Under the pieces are notes generated by a model that saw only the letters and a list, made by a program, of their open reading frames with translations, did no database searches and had not been told where the DNA came from. Source: Deltaproteobacteria bacterium (lineage in GTDB: Bacteria > Desulfobacterota > Desulfobulbia > Desulfobulbales > BM004). Taken from it: DNA of 8,058 nucleotides. The translations under genes and the position numbers were made by a program. The DNA is taken from positions 1-8,058 of the forward strand of contig JAFDCR010000356.1 in the NCBI GenBank assembly GCA_019312685.1, in the 5' to 3' direction. Positions 6,155 to 8,058 of this stretch are shown here, piece after piece (the stretch's first letter is position 1; each line of letters starts with the position of its first letter).

Positions 6155-6994
6155 ATGGAGACCTCAGGAAAACAAGAATCGGTTGCATTGACTATTGCCG
6201 GATCCGACCCATCAGGCGGGGCCGGAATTCAGGCTGATCTGAAAACATTTACATCTATTGGTGTTTACGGTGGGGCTGTTATCAGTTGTATTACTGTACA
6301 GAACACCAAAGGCGTTTTCGGGATCCACCCTGTTGAGGCTAATTGGGTCAGAAAACAGATTGACCATGTACTCAGTGATCTCAATGTCACCCATATAAAA
6401 ATCGGCATGCTGGGTTCCGCCGAGGTAACAGAAAGCATTTATGAAGCTTTGAAAGATTATACAGGAGAAATAATTTATGACCCGGTACTGGAATCCAGCA
6501 GCGGCCAGAAACTGATCGAACCCGAAGGATATAATCTCATATGCAACAAGCTGCTCACACTCTGCACAGCAATAACACCCAATGTTCCTGAACTTTCAAT
6601 TTTATCGGGTAAAAACTGCTCAACCCTGGATAATCTGCAAGGTGGCGCAATACATTTATTTAATCAATATAAGAAATTGCGATTAATAATTCTTACAGGC
6701 GGGCATTTTGAACCCGAGAAAGATGTTATTACTGATTTTATGCTGAAAACCCCGGGCCTTGATCAAAAAAATGATCTATTAGGGGTTTGTCATCCCAGAA
6801 TTGTAAGCGGGAATACCCATGGAACCGGATGTACATTTTCTGCCGCCTTCACCGCCTACCACCTGCTTACCGGTAATGATAACACCGCATTTAATAAAGC
6901 TGTCTCTTATATGGATAAGCTCCTCAGAAAAAGTAATACCGCTGCAATCGGTCACGGTACCGGCCCCCTTATGCATCACCTGAAAATAGTGTAG
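6155..6994 (+). CDS. thiD: hydroxymethylpyrimidine / phosphomethylpyrimidine kinase
   Basis: A cytosolic ribokinase-fold enzyme that phosphorylates 4-amino-5-hydroxymethyl-2-methylpyrimidine and its monophosphate, giving HMP-PP for thiamine phosphate synthesis. The diagnostic N-terminal block TIAGSDPSGGAGIQADLK spans 13-30. Gln49 in TVQN corresponds to the substrate-contacting glutamine. Other landmarks are KIGMLG at 82-87, Asp109-Pro110, TPNVPEL at 141-147, and the anion-hole loop GTGC at 223-226 with the presumed catalytic Cys226. The 279 residues are slightly above the usual 255-275 for ThiD. There is no fused ThiE domain. The ATG at 6155 has no evident SD; an in-frame TGA lies at 6119-6121 and no better start exists before the conserved block. 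It stands alone, without other thi genes in view, and converges on the ten-cysteine gene with 6 bp between stop codons. No TPP riboswitch was seen. Confidence 0.95.
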   Translation: METSGKQESVALTIAGSDPSGGAGIQADLKTFTSIGVYGGAVISCITVQNTKGVFGIHPVEANWVRKQIDHVLSDLNVTHIKIGMLGSAEVTESIYEALKDYTGEIIYDPVLESSSGQKLIEPEGYNLICNKLLTLCTAITPNVPELSILSGKNCSTLDNLQGGAIHLFNQYKKLRLIILTGGHFEPEKDVITDFMLKTPGLDQKNDLLGVCHPRIVSGNTHGTGCTFSAAFTAYHLLTGNDNTAFNKAVSYMDKLLRKSNTAAIGHGTGPLMHHLKIV

Positions 6995-7000
6995 TCTCCC

Positions 7001-7198
7001 CTACTCCATCATGCGAATATTCCCGCAGTCAGGGCATATCCAGGTCGGCCCGTTTGTCATGCCCCATTTGTTTTCATCAAGACATGAAACGCATATCTGA
7101 AAGCCGCAGGGACAGTTCCAGCAGAACGGTTGTTCCTTGCCGCAGCAATGGCATTTAAAATGTTTCCTCTGTCGTCTCCTGGATACTTTTCTTTTCAT
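7001..7198 (-). CDS. small ten-cysteine zinc-ribbon-like protein
   Basis: A 65-residue protein of unknown function. It starts with a very basic stretch (MKRKVSRRRQRKHFK). Ten cysteines follow in closely spaced groups: C16-x-C18-C19, C26-x2-C29-x-C31, C36-x2-C39, and C55-x2-C58 in WICPDCG. The pattern fits two or more structural zinc sites, and the basic N-terminus could bind RNA or DNA. No signal peptide or membrane helix is seen. The ATG at 7198 follows the cutA stop by 4 nt, and its SD (AAGG, nine bases upstream) lies within the last cutA codons, so the two are one operon and probably translationally coupled. It ends with TAG facing thiD. Similar CHCCGKEQ-type short proteins seem to occur in delta-proteobacteria, from memory only. 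Confidence 0.8.
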   Translation of the reverse strand: MKRKVSRRRQRKHFKCHCCGKEQPFCWNCPCGFQICVSCLDENKWGMTNGPTWICPDCGNIRMME

Positions 7199-7202
7199 TT
7201 CA

Positions 7203-7523
7203 TTATGCCTTCAATTCAGCGGCAAGCCAGTCGGAATAATCTTTACCACCCTTAATTATCGGCATGGCTACTATTTCCGGGACCTCGTAAGGATGCATTC
7301 CTGTAATTTCTGATTCTAACTCGTTATAGAGATCATCCCTGCTTTTTATCTGGCAGAGGTACTCGGTGGCTGAGTCCAGTTTGCCCTGCCAGTGAAAAAA
7401 ACTTGTTAGGGGGCCAATTATCTGGACGCAGGCAGCCAACCTTTTTTCGAGAAGATTTTTTGCAATTTTTTCTGCATCCGATTTTTTTTCAACTGTAGTT
7501 ATAACCTGTATATAATCTACCAT
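7203..7523 (-). CDS. cutA: CutA1 family divalent-cation tolerance protein
   Basis: CutA1 is a small, very stable trimeric protein with a PII-like ferredoxin fold, linked in E. coli to copper and divalent-cation tolerance; its exact role is still unsettled. The 106-residue form has the family landmarks in order: YIQVITTVEKKSDAEKIAKNLL-type N-terminus (residues 4-25), RLAACVQI at 28-35, the strand with His44-Trp45, and the C-terminal block HPYEVPEIVA at 77-86. The open frame extends 12 codons further upstream, but the ATG at 7521-7523 is chosen because AGGAGG lies four bases before it and the family begins here. It is the first gene of a two-gene operon with the ten-cysteine protein. A promoter (7568-7595) and a dyad (7540-7560) sit just upstream. 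Confidence 0.93.
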   Translation of the reverse strand: MVDYIQVITTVEKKSDAEKIAKNLLEKRLAACVQIIGPLTSFFHWQGKLDSATEYLCQIKSRDDLYNELESEITGMHPYEVPEIVAMPIIKGGKDYSDWLAAELKA

Positions 7524-7539
7524 GTCTCCTCCTGTTCTA

Positions 7540-7560
7540 TATGATACAAATATTATCATA
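7540..7560. promoter_or_regulatory. 21-bp dyad, candidate operator at the cutA transcription start
   Basis: TATGATA and TATCATA are perfect 7-bp inverted arms separated by 7 nt. The dyad begins next to the predicted cutA transcription start and ends 17 nt before the cutA ATG, where a bound protein would block transcription. The left arm extended to ATGATACA recurs inverted as TGTATCAT at 7607-7614, upstream of the plus-strand gene. The regulator is unknown. Confidence 0.4.
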
Positions 7561-7567
7561 AATTATA

Positions 7568-7595
7568 TCTATAATAAGCTGTACAGTCCTGACAA
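7568..7595 (-). promoter_or_regulatory. candidate sigma70 promoter for cutA operon
   Basis: Minus strand: TTGTCA (7590-7595, five of six matches to consensus), a 16-nt spacer, then TATAGA (7568-7573). The 8-bp palindrome CTGTACAG (7579-7586) lies inside the spacer. Predicted transcription starts near 7561, leaving a leader of about 38 nt that includes the AGGAGG ribosome binding site. Confidence 0.45.
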
Positions 7596-7642
7596 TCCAT
7601 ATTAAATGTATCATTGAATTAAATTGATAGCGGGACTGGGCA

Positions 7643-7867
7643 ATGAAATCAATTACGGTTGAATGTTATGCCGGATCGAGACCAGAGGAATATCCTCTCA
7701 ACTTCTATCTCTCAGGGGAAAAAATAAATATCTCCAAGATAATCGACCGCTGGATAACCCCTGAAGACAGGTGTTTCAAGGTATTGGGAAACGATAGCAA
7801 CGTATATCTTCTCAAATACAACGCAAATAAAGACTCATGGAGAATTTTGCTAAAAGAAAAACGGTGA
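7643..7867 (+). CDS. hypothetical small cytoplasmic protein
   Basis: A complete 74-residue protein with no membrane helix or signal peptide and a single cysteine pair (Cys8, Cys44) that is not motif-like. The pattern is alternating beta-strands: an N-terminal strand, Tyr9-Ala-Gly-Ser-Arg, a Leu-Ser-Gly-Glu-Lys turn, Ile33-Ile-Asp-Arg-Trp, an FKVLGNDSNVYLLKYN hairpin, and a closing Trp66 strand. It resembles short uncharacterised proteins of delta-proteobacteria with the layout YxGxR...IxxRW...FKVxxxDGxxYxL, from memory. No function can be assigned. The ATG at 7643 has only a weak purine-rich upstream stretch (GGGAC). Its TGA overlaps the GTG that could start the downstream regulator gene (GTGA), so the two are likely cotranscribed and coupled. 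It is divergent from cutA. Confidence 0.72.
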   Translation: MKSITVECYAGSRPEEYPLNFYLSGEKINISKIIDRWITPEDRCFKVLGNDSNVYLLKYNANKDSWRILLKEKR

Positions 7868-8058
7868 GACAGGAGATAATCGTTATGCTTAGTTCTGAGG
7901 AACTCACTGTTCGAGACCTCTCCCAGGCCGTCGGTCTTACAGAAAAAGATATCCTGGACCATCTGGTCCATATTGAGCGTACTTTGCAGCAGCAGGGGAA
8001 AAAACTTAATGTCTCACCCTATAAATGTTTGGCTTGTGGCTTTGTTTTCACTGACCGC
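7864..8058 (+). CDS. N-terminal part of HTH / zinc-ribbon transcriptional regulator (COG3357-like)
   Basis: The frame stays open from the GTG at 7864 to the window edge (65 codons), so the C-terminus is missing. Residues 1-41 look like a winged helix-turn-helix: helix 1 RQEIIVML, then the LTVRDLSQAVGLTEKDILDHL block. Next comes the first half of a zinc ribbon, Cys55-Leu-Ala-Cys58-Gly-Phe-Val-Phe. This order matches the predicted regulators of COG3357 (HTH fused to a Zn-ribbon), best known from archaea and anaerobes. Two starts compete. The GTG at 7864 keeps helix 1 and overlaps the upstream stop by 4 nt. The ATG at 7885 has a better SD (AGGAG at 7871-7875, nine-base spacing) but would lose helix 1. 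The GTG is used here on structural grounds. Target genes are unknown; the adjacent divergent promoter region is a natural candidate. Confidence 0.75.
   Translation, partial: MRQEIIVMLSSEELTVRDLSQAVGLTEKDILDHLVHIERTLQQQGKKLNVSPYKCLACGFVFTDR

Noticed and set aside
7524..7559. 12-residue N-terminal extension of CutA
   Set aside because: AGGAGG lies four bases before the ATG at 7523, and CutA1 proteins begin at this point.

Overview
The window looks like chromosomal DNA from a Gram-negative, anaerobe-type bacterium, most plausibly a Desulfobacterota (delta-proteobacterial) lineage. This is an inference. It rests on moderate-to-low GC, the style of the small zinc-ribbon and hypothetical proteins, and a topoisomerase pair of the kind best known from Bacteroidetes. 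No rRNA, tRNA, CRISPR array, insertion sequence or phage gene was seen.

Layout. Positions 1-318 (minus) hold the N-terminal part of a single-pass membrane protein that runs off the left edge. Positions 448-4469 (minus) hold a type IIA topoisomerase operon, parE then parC, with its own candidate promoter near 4580-4608. Just upstream (4610-4638) is a candidate terminator for the preceding minus-strand gene, a GNAT acetyltransferase (4895-5416). That gene is followed in frame, after a TAG codon, by 30 more open codons containing four cysteines. Next upstream, also minus, is a 75-residue two-helix membrane protein with a C-terminal zinc ribbon (5512-5739). Its start is set by the ribosome binding site, and its promoter has a perfect TTGACA box.

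Positions 5821-6154 are non-coding and hold a 17-bp hairpin (6053-6093) ahead of thiD (6155-6994, plus), a pyrimidine kinase of thiamine synthesis. thiD converges, with only 6 bp between stop codons, on a minus-strand pair: cutA (7203-7523) and a 65-residue protein with ten cysteines (7001-7198), 4 nt apart. Upstream of cutA is a 119-bp divergent intergenic region with a promoter and a 21-bp dyad. On its other side is a plus-strand pair: a 74-residue hypothetical protein and the N-terminal part of an HTH/zinc-ribbon regulator that runs off the right edge. These two overlap at GTGA if the regulator starts at its GTG.

How they work together. ParE and ParC would form one A2B2 decatenase. The cutA pair may belong to metal handling or cysteine-rich protein biology. 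The hypothetical/regulator pair could control itself and the divergent cutA operon. The window is mostly housekeeping. The most unusual points are a sliding-clamp-type QLGLF motif at the end of the ParC tail, the post-amber cysteine tail behind the GNAT gene, and the cutA/ten-cysteine operon with an operator-like dyad.
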